From contig NW_024882741.1 in NCBI RefSeq assembly GCF_019059575.1, forward strand, positions 62,001 to 126,000: 64,000 nucleotides of DNA, written 5' to 3'. This DNA is from Amphibalanus amphitrite. Its lineage: Eukaryota; Arthropoda; Thecostraca; Balanomorpha; Balanidae. Shown here in pieces: positions 35,946 to 47,546 of this stretch. The notes beneath the pieces are model-generated. The model made no database searches, had not been told where the DNA came from, and saw only the letters and a list, made by a program, of their open reading frames with translations. The translations under genes were made by a program, and so were the position numbers. Within the stretch, counting starts at the first letter, position 1. Every line of letters starts with the position of its first letter.

Positions 35946-36080
35946 CATATAAAGCTGACGTGTTTCGTCTTATGACTTCCTCAATCCTCAGCGCCTTTTG
36001 AAAGTATATCTAAAAAGCGCTAGAGAAGTTATTTGACGAAACCAGTCTACACTATATGTAATTGCTTATTTATAATATAC

Positions 36081-36413
36081 TCATCCCGTCCGTCGTTTCC
36101 ATCTTCAGGACTATCAAATCCTTCTCCTCCACGCCGAAACCATCGGTCCGGGCTGGACAGGCATCTTCGCCTCATGCAGGCTGGACCTTTGGTGCGGCTC
36201 CGCTGCTCCCAAGGGAGCACATCCGTAGCCCGGTGCAGTGAGCACTTGGGGCCTTGGGGGGCTGGTCGGCCTGTTCTTTGGAAGTTGGGACGGGCTCAGC
36301 CCCGGTGACCCACTAGGGTGCCTGTCCAGACCAATGCCTCCCCTAATTTCCCTCATCCTTCAGGCTTTGAAATTGTTTTGTCAGACCGAAAGGGCCTAAC
36401 CCAACAAACAACA
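36081..36413 (+). mobile_element. Retroposon-like 3' tail repeat, copy 2
   Basis: Homologous to 14331-14651 in the same orientation, with many substitutions and small indels. It ends CCTAACCCAACAAACAACA, immediately followed by the TTAA of copy G, which therefore inserted at or near the A-rich tail. No coding frame is present. Confidence 0.65.
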
Positions 36414-37468
36414 TTAACCCTCGCCGGCCGAGGGGGGGGGGGGCGGGTGCCGCCCCCCCCCATAGTTTTTTTGCGATAGCTCCGAACACGCTGGCGATAG
36501 AAAGCTGAAACTTAGCAAACCTGACCTTTAATTCAAGCCGAATCTTTTGACACCAACCGCATTTTTGGGTCAGGTCAGGTCACTGACCTATGACGTCATA
36601 AGTGAACCTCTGCACGGTCTTCAGATGTCGCAACTTCGCAACGCCCTCACTGCCAGAGGAGATGTCACAGGGAAATGAACCTTGCAGTATCTAGTATCCA
36701 TTATGAGTCTCACAGTTTGGATATCTCGGATTTTTCCTAAAGGTCATATGAGGTCAGGTCATTTTCGTGACCTCACCATTATGTATAAGTCAATGGGGAA
36801 AATGAAAACTGCTATTCTGGCGCCGGGAACGATCTCCAACTATCTCAAGCACACAGAATCGTGATTTGATGCACTCCTTGCAAGGTTAGATGCGTCACTT
36901 TTGCAATGTTGTCCTTGCGTGACGTCATTTATGACGTCATCAAGGTCATATTCATTTTTCGTCATTAACTCTTGATCAAATTGAGCTAGCGAGTCGGAAA
37001 AGCCACCAATGGACTCAGGAAGACCTGCCGAATCGAATGATATGCGACATGACCTCTTTCGACCAACTTCGTGACCTGGGGGTGCTGACCTGACCTTGAC
37101 CTGAGGTCAACACCCTAAGTTGACCTGACCCGAACAAAAGTATATCATTCGACGCGCCTGAGCTATGCGAACACGATGCTGCCAAAATCGCGGCTCTGCG
37201 GCCATTTTTTGCGAAGTTATTCACCAAAAACTGAACCGTACATTGGGGCACTTGACCTGACCTCAGACGGCTCAGAGGTCACCGGTTGACCTAGGACCTT
37301 AAAATCGGGTAACAATCTCTGCGTCTCGTAACGGCGCACACGCTCGTTTGTCTCCGCGACGCGCTAGCTCCACCAGGGGCGAAACGGCGAGAGGGGGGGG
37401 GGGGTCGTACCCGCCCCCTCCCTCGGCCGGCGCGTATGTAGAAAACCAATAGGTCCGGCGAGGGTTAA
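36414..37468 (+). mobile_element. TTAA-flanked piggyBac-like non-autonomous element, copy G
   Basis: The 1055-bp unit is bounded by TTAA. The left end is CCCTCGCCGGCCGAGGGGG and the right end contains CCCTCGGCCGGCGCG and then GGTCCGGCGAGGG. A left hairpin has a GGGTGCCGCCC core. The interior is near-identical in order to copy E. TGACGTCA is at 36591, with further ones at about 36920-36942. Many TGACC/AGGTCA sites lie at 37080-37125. No transposase frame. Confidence 0.85.
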
Positions 37469-38164
37469 TATAATATCCCTGCATGCTATATGTACATGCT
37501 CAAGAAATATCTAGGTACTAGTGTCCAAGATATCTGAACCTCAGTATGTCGGTACATGTCCAAATTCTTTATGTCCGCCGGCTAGGAATGTCAAACACGC
37601 ATAATAAACGCTGCTATATAGGTGCGCCTTCTGTGCACTAGAATCTGCAGCCGACCTTTAGTAACCACATGCCGCACTTCTGTCCATCAATATTGACACG
37701 CGGTATCCTATGTCAGGCTGACAATTTCTACGTACCGCAGCCCCGTGGGTACAGGGGCGGTCCTTTCACAGAACAGAATATTACCTTCGTTGGACACTGA
37801 CGCGGGCTTATAAAAAAGGTTATTGGTTGACGCCCTTTGACATTTGTTTGAAGAATGACAGTCTGAACTCCGAGGCAAGGGCTTTGTAGGAACTCTATTC
37901 CATTTGCGATACTGTATCTGATATTCTATATACGGATCTTTTAATTTTACCCTGGCTGCCACGGTGATGGGTGTTTTTACACCGTTCCACGCAGACTTTC
38001 CGGAAATTAAAATGACGTGACCTGGCATTTGATCTAGGTTAAAATGGCTGATGTACTTTCAATGTTTTGTGTGATAATACCAATCCGCTTATCGTTTCTC
38101 GTTACGGGTCAGGAAAAGCAGGAGAACGCCCCTGCCCTACTTCGATCTGCAAGAGCAAACTGCT
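37469..38164. other. Spacer between copies G and H; possible LINE remnant
   Basis: About 700 bases without a clear gene. A minus-strand frame (37708-38028) contains a motif faintly like the end of a LINE reverse transcriptase. Nothing else is visible. Confidence 0.4.
37708..38028 (-). pseudogene. Possible degenerate LINE ORF2 C-terminal remnant
   Basis: The minus-strand frame contains RKWNRVPTK. Many CR1/jockey-type LINE proteins have an R-x-WN-x-LP motif near the C-terminus, followed by a Ser/Phe/Lys-rich stretch. After this motif a neighbouring frame looks more similar to that stretch, which would imply a frameshift. The evidence is one short motif, so this is speculative. Confidence 0.18.
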
Positions 38165-39340
38165 TTAACCCGCGCCCCGTAGGGGGGGGGCCGAAACGGC
38201 CCCCCTGTCCTTTTCGGTCGATATCTCCTAAACGGCTGGAGATATCGCCACCAAACTTTCAGTACCCCTCCGGGCATCAATTTTACACATTGTGACCAAA
38301 AATTTTACCAGAGGCTATGATAGGTTGGCCACAAATGACGTCAGAGTGACGTCATGTTCTGTCATTTTCGACCGAAAAAAGACCTTCGCGAGAAGACCTG
38401 TTAGGACTACAGCTTTGAAGATACAGAAAAATGATCAAGTCATAAAAGGTGTAGAATTGACAGGGCTACAAAACTGCCATCTCAAATTTTTGAAATTTTT
38501 GAGTTTTGACCCCCAAAAATCAAAAAAGCATTTTTTTGGATATATTCGCCGAAAAATCCAAAAAGTTTTTTGAGTTTCAAAAAAACCGGAATATATGTGA
38601 TAGTGCCTACCGTCTTCTATCTACATACCAAATTTCAGATCGATACCTCGTTTTTTGGCCAAGTTATAGCGAAAAAACTGTTCAAAAATGATGACGTCAA
38701 ATTTTCAAACTCAATTTTTGGCAATTCTAGAACTCGTAGAGCAAAACGAAGACCACCATTAATCTCCCCGTGACGAGCTGCATCGAATCGATACCCATTT
38801 TATGCAAAAATATCAACTTTGAAATTTGACCTAATTTGACTTGACCTTGACCTGACCTTCACCAAAAAGTGACCTAGGCTGGCCCCAAAGGCTGCCTAAC
38901 CCACATAATCGCATTTGTCATGTAAAATGGACCATAAAACATGTATCACACGACACATTCATATTGTGACCCCCGGTGACCTGACCTCGCTGTGACCTGA
39001 CCTGGTATCAGTGACCTCAGATAGCAAAGTATGTGTTTGACGAACAATGTACCATCGATGGTTTTCAATAAATTACCAATTTACTCGCTTTCACAGCACA
39101 TTTCTTGAATTGCCTGTGAACGGTGAAAATCTGACCTTTGACCTGACCTGTGACGTCATCGGTTTGACCTAGGTCAATGAAATTTGGTCACAAGATAGTT
39201 CCCGGGTGGGGCTATCGAACGCCGTTTGAATTTTGAAAATCGGCCGGTAACTTTCCGAGATCTTAGGGGGGGGCCGAAACGGCCCCCCCCCCCTCTACGG
39301 GTGGTAGGGTCCGCCGGTAGCCCTACGGGGCGCGGGTTAA
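38165..39340 (+). mobile_element. TTAA-flanked piggyBac-like non-autonomous element, copy H
   Basis: The 1176-bp unit is bounded by TTAA. The left end is CCCGCGCCCCGTAGGGG and the right end CCCTACGGGGCGCGGG is its complement. Both ends carry a G-tract hairpin with a CCGAAACGG core. TGACGTCA is at 38336. The interior matches B nearly base for base over long stretches (GGAATATATGTGATAG, CTCGTTTTTTGGCCAAGTTA, GACGAGCTGCATCGA), suggesting relatively recent divergence. No transposase frame. Confidence 0.87.
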
Positions 39341-41689
39341 CGCCAATTCAACGCGAAAGTATAAAACATGCATTGGTTGAGGATTTAACTCTCTTGAATA
39401 AATTTAGATAATTTTGCATGTACATTAAACTAATTACCGTAGTTAATCAAGTTAGTCGCAACTTATGATGTTAGGCATAATGAATAGATTTTTTTTACTT
39501 TCCTTAAGCCAAGCCACAAGAAGTGTGAGGAGACAATATTTAAACATTCAGAGTATCGCATTGTTATATTTTCGAACTTTTTAATCAGCATTAATGAAAA
39601 AGTAGAGGCCTTATGATTTCACTTCAGTCTGTTTTCTCCACACTAAGAGGTTACATCTACGGACAAATAACCGCGGGCGTGGGTGCAGCGCTGAGTGGAT
39701 CGATCGGTCTGGCTGAGCTCGCCGGCGCGTGGGTGGAGGAGGACGGACGGCAAAGTTACTCTGCAGTGAGCGCCGTCCTCCCACCGACAGTGGGCTCCCC
39801 ATACCGAACAGTGAACCCACAGAGCGCGTGTCGATACTCGGGATAAAGACCAGCTCACTGTGCTGTGCCGCCGCTCAATGGAGCCAATTCCCAGCGCAGT
39901 TAGCGCTCCGCGATTCGAGGAAGTTTGGAAAAAGGTGCCCAGATCGGAGAGGCTGGATAGTTATGCCAAGCTCCTTTTATTACTCGTCTCATTCTCAGAA
40001 AATGAGTTATCAGGATTTTTTTTTATCTGCAGATAGTGTGCTTTAATCACCTTAGCTTATGTAAATTAACTTGACACAAGACACAAAATGTATTTAGCTA
40101 GAAATTTAATTTTGCAGAACGTGACCATTTATTCGTATCCCTCAATAAACTTAATTGAAAGTATGCACACAATCGTTAAAACAAACACTCATTCTATTCG
40201 TATTATGTACAGTGACTCGTTCTATGTAACAATATCCAATCATCTGCATGCTTGCAATTCAGCTGTGCTCTACTTCCATTGGCAATCAGCTCGTTTGTTT
40301 GCAACACCCGACATCTCAGCTGGCCTTCACCACGCTTTCACCACCTCTCTGAAACTCTCCTGTCGCCTGACTCTATGACTCTGGGACTATGACTCACCAG
40401 GTGGACACTGAACACTTCTGGAGCACACCGTGGCGCTCCTTCCACGTCATATCCGTTCCTCCGCAGCCGGATGTCCTACTTCCAGCGCGCTATCTGCAGC
40501 TTCCGGCACACTTCCCTCCGGCGGAGGTATATGCACGCAGGGGCAGAGCCAGCGGCGAACACGAGCTCTTACGGAATGAACTCCATTTTGTAGGCGTAGT
40601 GCAACTCCGAGATGAGGCGAAAAGAGTTGCTTGTTTGACCTTTGATGAAAGGCTAAGAAACAAAATACTATAACAAAATGCTTGTTCAATAAAAGAACAT
40701 GTTTCAGCCAGTTTAAAGACAATCTGTTTTGAGTCGACCCAGCTTTTCAATTACTTGCCCGATGAATTAAATATTTGGTTTTAATTTCTTCACCTTTTTA
40801 ACACAAAACATCGTTTTGTCTTCACCTAGGGGCTAGGAGGCAGCCTGAGGTCAAATATGAGACATTGAAAGAGTTTTAAAGAGGGCCATTAGTTGTTTTC
40901 TATCTTATTTTATTTCTATGCATTCACACGTTAAGTCTTTTTACTAATAAAAACAGAGTCGGGACATTTGGCTTTGGTCGGGACAATTTCGAGTTGGGAC
41001 AATTTGATCTTTGACCTGAAATAAAAAGGACCGCAGTGTTTAATTACCGATGTTTAGCAACCATAAAACGTTACTTACCGCTCACCTGCACCTATACGTT
41101 GATCGGGAGCCAAATTAGTGGTAGGTTTGAAAGTAATCCTTCGCCTTGATGAGTTTACGATAAGACCACCGCGCTATCAACTATCGTGTCTTAGATTAGG
41201 ACATTTAAGACACTTTTTAAATTATCTGACTTCAAATGATTGGATACATTTGCAGGCATCCGATTGAAATTACTTTTTTATTATATCGTCTAATGCCTTC
41301 TGTTCAAGAGTTCGAGGAAAAATTAAGCGTGGATCAGCCAATCGGTCGGCTAGCTGGCGTCAATTAATCGCGCTGATTGTCTAATATCGTGCCGAGCGGT
41401 GATGTACTTACATATAATATCACAGAAAAGGGCCTGAAATGGCGGCCAGTTTAATGCATTTTAGTTGAAGCTCAGAGAAATGTATCATATTTTGAGAAAT
41501 TTGATGATCTCAACATCTCTGGCAGGCTCCTTACCCGGAATTTGGGTAAGTCCAACAGTTTGATTTTTTCAATTTGAATCGTCAACATCACTCGGAGGGG
41601 TATTTCCTGTAGCCATCAGAACCGCTACACGTCATCCTCAGCCCAACCAGCTGTTGATCAATCTGATATCAAATAGACCCCATCTCGAC
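39341..41689. other. Intergenic sequence upstream of goliath; no gene recognised
   Basis: About 2.3 kb, mostly AT-rich. A GC-richer patch at 39660-39900 has overlapping frames on both strands (68-105 residues) that match nothing I know. Two GGGACAATTT-like blocks lie at 40950-41010. An upstream non-coding exon of goliath could lie here but I cannot identify one. Confidence 0.5.
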
Positions 41690-41958
41690 AGGCTACCGCG
41701 GCCCGGGGGTCTGTGTTCCGACCCTCTCCCCGCTGTCCGCGGACATTCCCCGTGTGCGTTGTCGAGCCTGAGGCGCCGCCGGCGGCCGCGCCGACCTTGC
41801 AGTCAGCTGTTCCCGTGCTGACGTCACGGGATCAATGCGGAGCCGGCAGGGCCAGGTAGCCGGCCGGTCGGCCGGCGGGCGACAGACGCTGGCGGCCGGC
41901 CGCCGGGACAACAGTGCCTCGCGGAGCCCGCGCAGTGTGTCAGTGGTCACCGAGCACC
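41690..41958 (+). promoter_or_regulatory. CpG-rich promoter/5' UTR block of the goliath-type gene
   Basis: This block is strongly GC- and CpG-rich compared with the preceding 2 kb. It contains a perfect CRE palindrome TGACGTCA at 41819-41826, about 130 bases before the start codon, and an initiator-like TCAGT at 41940. No TATA box is evident at a suitable distance. CpG richness continues through exon 1. The transcription start cannot be fixed from sequence alone. Confidence 0.5.
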
Positions 41959-42436
41959 ATGGGGAAGTCGGGACGGTCAGTGACGGGCCGCGGGCCGCTC
42001 ACAAGTCACCTCCTGCTGGCGCTGGCGCTGGCATCCAGTGTGCACGCGCAGGCACACCAAATTCGCTCGGACTGGATCACTCAGGACAATGAGTACGTGA
42101 TGACATTCGTGAACGTCACCTACCACAACCCCGTCTCGAGCGAGCTCAACTACCACAGCGGAGAGATCGGCAAGTACTCGAACGGGCTGGTGGCGGTGGC
42201 TGCCGGCCGTCTGGTCCATGTGCGGGCCGCCAACGGGTCGTCTCACGACGGCTGCGACTGGCCCTGGGAGCCGGTGGCCCCGGCGGACGAGCCGTGGGTG
42301 GCCCTGGTCACCTACGGCCGGTGCACGCCCGACGTGAAGCTGGAGAACGCGCTGCGAGCCAACGCCAGCGCGCTGGTCGTGTACGACAACCAGCCGCGGG
42401 GCCTGCTGCAGCGTCTGCACCTCGACAGCGAGCGGC
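41959..42436 (+). CDS. gol: Goliath-type PA-TM-RING E3 ubiquitin ligase, exon 1 (signal peptide and PA domain)
   Basis: First coding exon of a membrane-anchored RING E3 ligase of the Goliath/RNF130/RNF150/RNF128 family, which ubiquitinates membrane cargo on endosomes. The ATG at 41959 sits in CACCATGG, an ideal start context; an in-frame ATG 45 bases upstream lacks a signal peptide directly after it. Residues 14-30 form a hydrophobic signal sequence, with likely cleavage near VHAQA. Residues about 75-159 begin the lumenal protease-associated domain, with Cys99 and Cys122 and the typical WVALVTYGRC and ALVVYDNQ strands. N-glycosylation sequons lie at Asn52, Asn92 and Asn135. The exon ends in phase 1 at donor GTGAGT (42437) and joins exon 2 to make Arg160. 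Paralogue assignment (Goliath versus Godzilla/RNF13-like) rests on overall resemblance. Confidence 0.85.
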
Positions 42437-42437
42437 G

Positions 42438-42612
42438 TGAGTACCCGTATACCGAGTACCGAGTACCGAGTAACCATTACTGAGTGCGGAGTAGCCATTA
42501 CTGAGTGGAGAGTACCCTGTACAGAGTACCCAGTACATAATACCCAGTACAGAGTAACCGTTACCGAGTACCGAGTACCGAGTACCCAGTACAGAGTACC
42601 GAGTACCGAGTT
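42438..42612 (+). repeat. GAGTACC/CCGAGTA minisatellite abutting the exon 1 donor
   Basis: Units of about 7 bases (GAGTACC, with variants GAGTAACCATTACT and CAGTACA) run from the first bases of intron 1 for about 175 bases. The donor GTGAGTACC itself contains the unit, so the array appears to have grown from the donor or to have placed the donor at its edge. Confidence 0.8.
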
Positions 42613-43669
42613 TTGGAATATGTTGTAAAGTAAGAGCGCTGACTAAGGTGCAATCCCGCAAACCGGATATGGTCCCCTGATGGGATGGATGGATCACACA
42701 ACTTTATGGATGGGATGGGAACTCAAACCGCTGGGATCTCACAACTTTATGACCTAACCAGTAACCACTCCACTCTTCATTTGTTAATTCTGAAAAAGTG
42801 GCGAATACGGCGAAAGGCTTGTTAGTTTGTCACGCGGTTCAAGACCATGTTCTGGTTCTGGACTTTCCTTCAGGTCTCGTCCATTTGTCCTGGCTGCTGT
42901 GGTCTGCTTCGGCTGCATCAGCAGCATTCTATAAGTAGAAGACGATAACGTCCTAACGTTGTCTCGTTTTTATTATTGTCTGAGCCCGGACGGTGTTATT
43001 CCTCGCGATATGTCCGGAGGGGCGTTGCCCGCCGGCCCGGTCCCGCCGAGCGGCCCTCCACGCTCCGCCGCGCGGGTCAGCCCACTCCCAGCCGTTGTGC
43101 GCTCGGTCAGGGCCCTGCACGCTGCGGCTCCCCACAGACCGGCCATAGCTCGGCGCTGAGCCGGCCGCGGCCGCACGGCTGGTGGTTAGACTCCCAGGCG
43201 GCGCGCCGGACCGGACGGCCGCCTCCATGGTCCACCGGTCACCGGCTGTGGCCACAGCTGGGACCGACTCGGCCACTGCGGGACCATAATGACGCCGAGC
43301 TGCCCAATATTGCAGTGGCGTATTTGTGTGTTGTCAGTTTCAGACTACGAGATAGGCTGGAGTTTCAAGAAAAGACATGAGGAGCTCAGGGCTCAACTTG
43401 AGATATAGTGCCGTTTTAGATCGTGCTCTGTAAAGGTCAGCCGTACACAATATCAGTTATCACCATTTCAGCCTCATATTGGCTGACTGGCGCACTGTGT
43501 AACTCGTCCTTCAGCCGCGGTTCGGCGGTGTTGCGTTGTCCTCATCAGCACTTGGGCGGCGCGGCGCGGGACGCGTTACATCAGAGGCATTGTTCTCGGA
43601 CGTCGCATGCCGGTCCGGGTGGCAGCCTCATTTCCTCTGTACGTGTACCGTGTAGCGGGCTTGTTTGAC

Positions 43670-43900
43670 CCTGCAGTACCTACTGACCTGGTGACCTGAC
43701 ATGCGTTATCACCGGCTGAGTGACTGTTCACAGTACAAGTAGGGAACGTATCCCACGGCACTCACTGTAAGCCCTGTCCCATTGTTGACCCCCGGTATCC
43801 AGTGACCCGGTGACCTGACCCGCGGTAGCCAATAACCAAGTGACCTGACCTTAGCTAGCCAATGACCTCGTGGCACCGCGGCCACTGACCTCATCACGAG
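43670..43900 (+). repeat. Degenerate repeat of GTGACCTGACC and AGCCAATGACC blocks
   Basis: GGTGACCTGAC recurs at about 43690, 43810 and 43840, with intervening TAGCCAATRACC and CCACTGACCTCATC blocks. The AGGTCA content recalls the TTAA elements, but no element end is visible, so it may be a separate minisatellite. Confidence 0.5.
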
Positions 43901-44929
43901 TGCTAGAATAACAGCCGGCGTTGACACTGGACAGGCCTCTATTTTCTGCAGAGCGGGTAGTGCCTCACACGGTCGCAGTGAACCGTGGCCGTTCCGGATC
44001 AAAGCACGCTTTGGTAGCGGCCGAGAGGTCTGGTCAGACTGGGATTGAAGGGGTCAGACCTGGGGAGGAGAGGTCAGACTGACGGAGAAAGAGCGTCCAA
44101 ATGTCAGTGACTGTCTAAGTCAAACTATCGTAGACACGGAATCTGCCTGAGATGGCTAAAAACACATGCAAAAACAATCGGCGCGGAAACCTGTTCCACT
44201 TCGTTTGAACTGTCCAACCCTGAGTCAATGAAGGTACAGCTTTGGCTTAACTACTGTATTTACAGGTCGATATCCTGTGGCATTCCAGCCGGTCACTTTA
44301 ACCTTGAATTCTACCGCTGTTGGTGATTGAACTCGTCTCGAGGGGGCTTACAGATCCGGTATACAGGCCTCGACCTCGCTCGGTACACGATCGCTGTTGG
44401 GCTGGGCAGCCGCCTCTGGGTGCGTTTTTGCATTTCGCCGGGCCCCCGCTCGGCGCAGTGGTCTGTGGCGTGTCGAGTCTGCTGTTCAGAGCGCCAGATT
44501 GCAGCCGTTGCAGTGCGTTGTTCGCCGTCCTTCCGCATTAAAACCTGTTCTCGGGTATAATGCTGCAGATGCCGGGCGATAATCCACTTTGGTGAGCCAC
44601 TCTCAGACGAGAGTTCGAACTCCAAAAGAATCGTAAAAACAAGGGTGAGCACGGCTTAGCGCTTAATAATTTATTTCTTCTTATCGATAACTCGCTTTGT
44701 CTGACATCCTGATATTATTTTACCTTGTCGTTCTACGGATCCGGTACCTTTTCTGTCAGTGCCTTGCTGACCGTAGTGCGGTATAGTGACCCGTTTCCTC
44801 TCTCGCCTGTGTTACTCACCCGTCGCTGTACCTTATCGAGCCGTGCGCGGTGGGGTCAGTACGGTGCGGCGTGCACGGTGATCCTTTGTGCAGCTGCTGG
44901 GTCAGTCCACTCACAGACGATGACTCACC

Positions 44930-45110
44930 GGAGGGCGCTGGCCCCAGCACAGCACCTGGCCCGGCTCACCCCAGCGTCTGGCTCCACTCGCCCCAATGTT
45001 TGAGCTGATCTGGTCTGTAGCGTCTGGTCCTGCTTGATCTTCAGCACCTGACCCTATATTGCTCCCAGCACCTGGCCCTGCTGGTCAAAGCGTCTGACCT
45101 GGCACCGACG
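44930..45110 (+). repeat. Degenerate AGCACCTGGCCC/AGCGTCTGG repeat
   Basis: Blocks of CAGCACCTGRCCC alternate with AGCGTCTGG over about 180 bases with irregular spacing. Probably an old minisatellite. Confidence 0.5.
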
Positions 45111-47441
45111 GTAAGCCTTGCTGGGCCCTGAATCTGACGCTATTGGTTCCAGCAGCTAGCTTTTCGGGCCTCAGTGGCAGGCCCCGCCGGTCTCTACGCC
45201 AGGCTCTGACGTCCCCATCGCTGGGATCAGAGCCTGGTGTGTGGCAGTGGCCACCCGGCAGCAGTCGGGCCATGAATAGTGCATAGTTAGCCGATCTTAT
45301 ACATGCAAACCTGACGACCAGCTTTGGCGCGGAATATTGCATCAGGCTGACTGAATGTTAATGCATCAGATGTCGCCGAAAATCGCGGTGAACCGCGCTA
45401 CCGGGGCTTCACTCAAGACGGGGCTTCGCTTTGCCTGACGATGGCTTCATAGAGCGCCGACGCCGCTGATGACGTCACAACGCGGTGACGTAGGCGGTTC
45501 GATGACATAACCCGGCGCCATCACCAAGGCCTTTGTCCAGGCGGTCCAGCACGCGGCGCTGGCACGTGCTATTGGAGCCACGTGTCACCTGGCACGTGTG
45601 ATCTGTGGCTGTGAGTAGAGGGTCGAGCCCGGCCTTGGAGCGAACGATTCGCACTGAGATGAATGCGAGGTCGCTGTGCGAAAACGCTGACAGCTGCGTC
45701 CAGGGCAGGCGCCAATTTGGACTGAATGTTCTGCTGGTGGATGAAAGTTCACAAGCAGCTTTGGTATGGTGCAAAGTAAATAGCTTTATATCATGCTTTA
45801 TCGCCAGTATAACTGTTTTATGAGCGTTTTATGTACCCACACGCTGAACGGTGATCGTGATTCGGCACCAGTTATGTAACTGCCGAACCAGTTATCTAAC
45901 CCGTCACGTGAGAGTTGCCGCTTTCCGTCCGCGTAGTACGGTCCCATACCGCCGCTGCTTTTGGTGTACGGTGCTCTTCGCTGGTGTTCACAGACAGCAA
46001 ATAACTGCACCGGATATAGATATATGCACTTACAAACTCACTCCACATGTTGACTGTAGCACACGGTATAGGAGTGGCGCGACTCTGACCAGGATCGCTT
46101 GAAATTCAAACAGGATGACTCACAAGTTAACCGGCCATGACTCGACAAAACCGGTAGCGTTAGCATTAGCTGTTTGCTGCTACCAGTCAGGGTGAAGTCC
46201 CAGTCTCACGGGTCTCGAGGCTTTAATATTGCTAATTGCTTTGGCAGACGAAGACCCATCTCGTACTGGGCTTGAGCATGGCTCAGGATCTTAAGTGAGG
46301 ATCTCCCTAAATGCGAGAGCTTGCTTATGTTAAATAGACTGTCTCTATTCAGCTCATAGTCTTCTTGTTAGTGAGGTTGGCTGCTCGCTGATACGGGTCT
46401 CTAACCCACAGGCCGATTTTTTAACGTTTTTATCTGCCACAGTCTGGACTTCCCTGGTCAGTATTCCATATTGCAAACGGTGGTGTAACCGGCGTCCGTT
46501 GAACGTGGCCTCAGCACAATGGTGCGAACATGTGACACCTCCATTGTCGCCACGGCCTCGGGGGGCTGAGGCCGTTCCATTGCCCTGAACTGGCGGCAGC
46601 AGCAGGTATGCAATTCTGCTAACAATGAGTCGGCTCTGTTACGACCGGAACACCGGCGCGGGTGGGAGGAACTGTCCCACACATAACCACTGGGACGCCA
46701 GGGATTGCCCCCAGGCGGGTTCCCAGCGTGTCGGTTATGTGCAGGCACCGACCGTATAGCTTGTATCACCTCTTCAGCTGTGAACGATGTACCCGATGGC
46801 CGTTGTCAAAGCGACCCGGGTATCCATAAATGGGCAATGGTACCGAGAGGTAACTCCCAGCCGAGCCCGTCTTACGTAATGCACTTGTTGCAAGGGCACA
46901 GGGATGCTTTGATGCTTTCAGTTTAAGGCTTGCCTCAGCTTCATATTATGTAATGTTTGTGGTACGGGTAGAGACTGTGGACTCAGGATGTTGACCTTTA
47001 CCATTTCAAAGTAACTACGCAAAGCACTGCTATACGATGCTTTTCAGAAGCATTAGTCTTTGATGGTAGTCAGTTTTTACCTGTGGCTGCTGGCTTTTCT
47101 CAATCGTGGGCATTATAATACAAGGTTAATTTAGCGCTAGTACTGGATCATTAGTGTGAACTGAGTTATAAGTGATTATGTGGTATTAGTTTCATTTTCT
47201 TTTTCCTTTCACGCGTACCTATGCCCTCATTGTTTCGTCTCTGCTTTTTATTTTCTTCTCTTTTATCACTAGCCTACACTCTCCGTTTTCGAAGCTGTCA
47301 TTGTCTTTATTGTAGGGGGCCTCCCGCTTATGCGAAGTCCATTTCTAACATCTCAAGTAAGTCATTTTGATGTAGACCTCGACTCGGATTATCTATCAAC
47401 GTTGAACGGCTAAGTCGCGTATAACTCCACAGTGTTTTGGC

Positions 47442-47546
47442 GTTGCTAGGCAACGTGATGTTCTCTGTCTGCTGACTGACATCAACAGCCGCGGACCAGG
47501 ACACGGTGGCTTGTTACCATGACAACCCTCAGTTGCGTAGGTAAGC
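47442..47546 (+). promoter_or_regulatory. Two X-box (RFX-type) motifs and a splice donor in intron 1
   Basis: GTTGCTAGGCAAC (47442-47454) is a near-palindromic RFX site. GTTACCATGACAAC (47513-47526) fits the X-box pattern GTHNYYATRRNAAC exactly. The ATG inside the second box starts a short frame that meets a strong donor, TAG/GTAAGC, at 47541. X-boxes typically lie just upstream of cilium genes. This could be an alternative or nested transcript start or an enhancer; the downstream exon is unknown. Confidence 0.35.

Noticed and set aside
31699-35949. CATA flanks as proof of a 4-bp target duplication
   Set aside because: A four-base match can occur by chance and only one copy is available, so I mention it as possible only.
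41977-42498. 173-residue frame on the minus strand across goliath exon 1
   Set aside because: It is the shadow of a GC-rich true exon. The + strand has the signal peptide, PA motifs and matching splice phases.
44600-44625. GAGTTCGAACTC, resembling a tRNA T-arm
   Set aside because: No acceptor stem, D-arm or anticodon arm can be folded around it.
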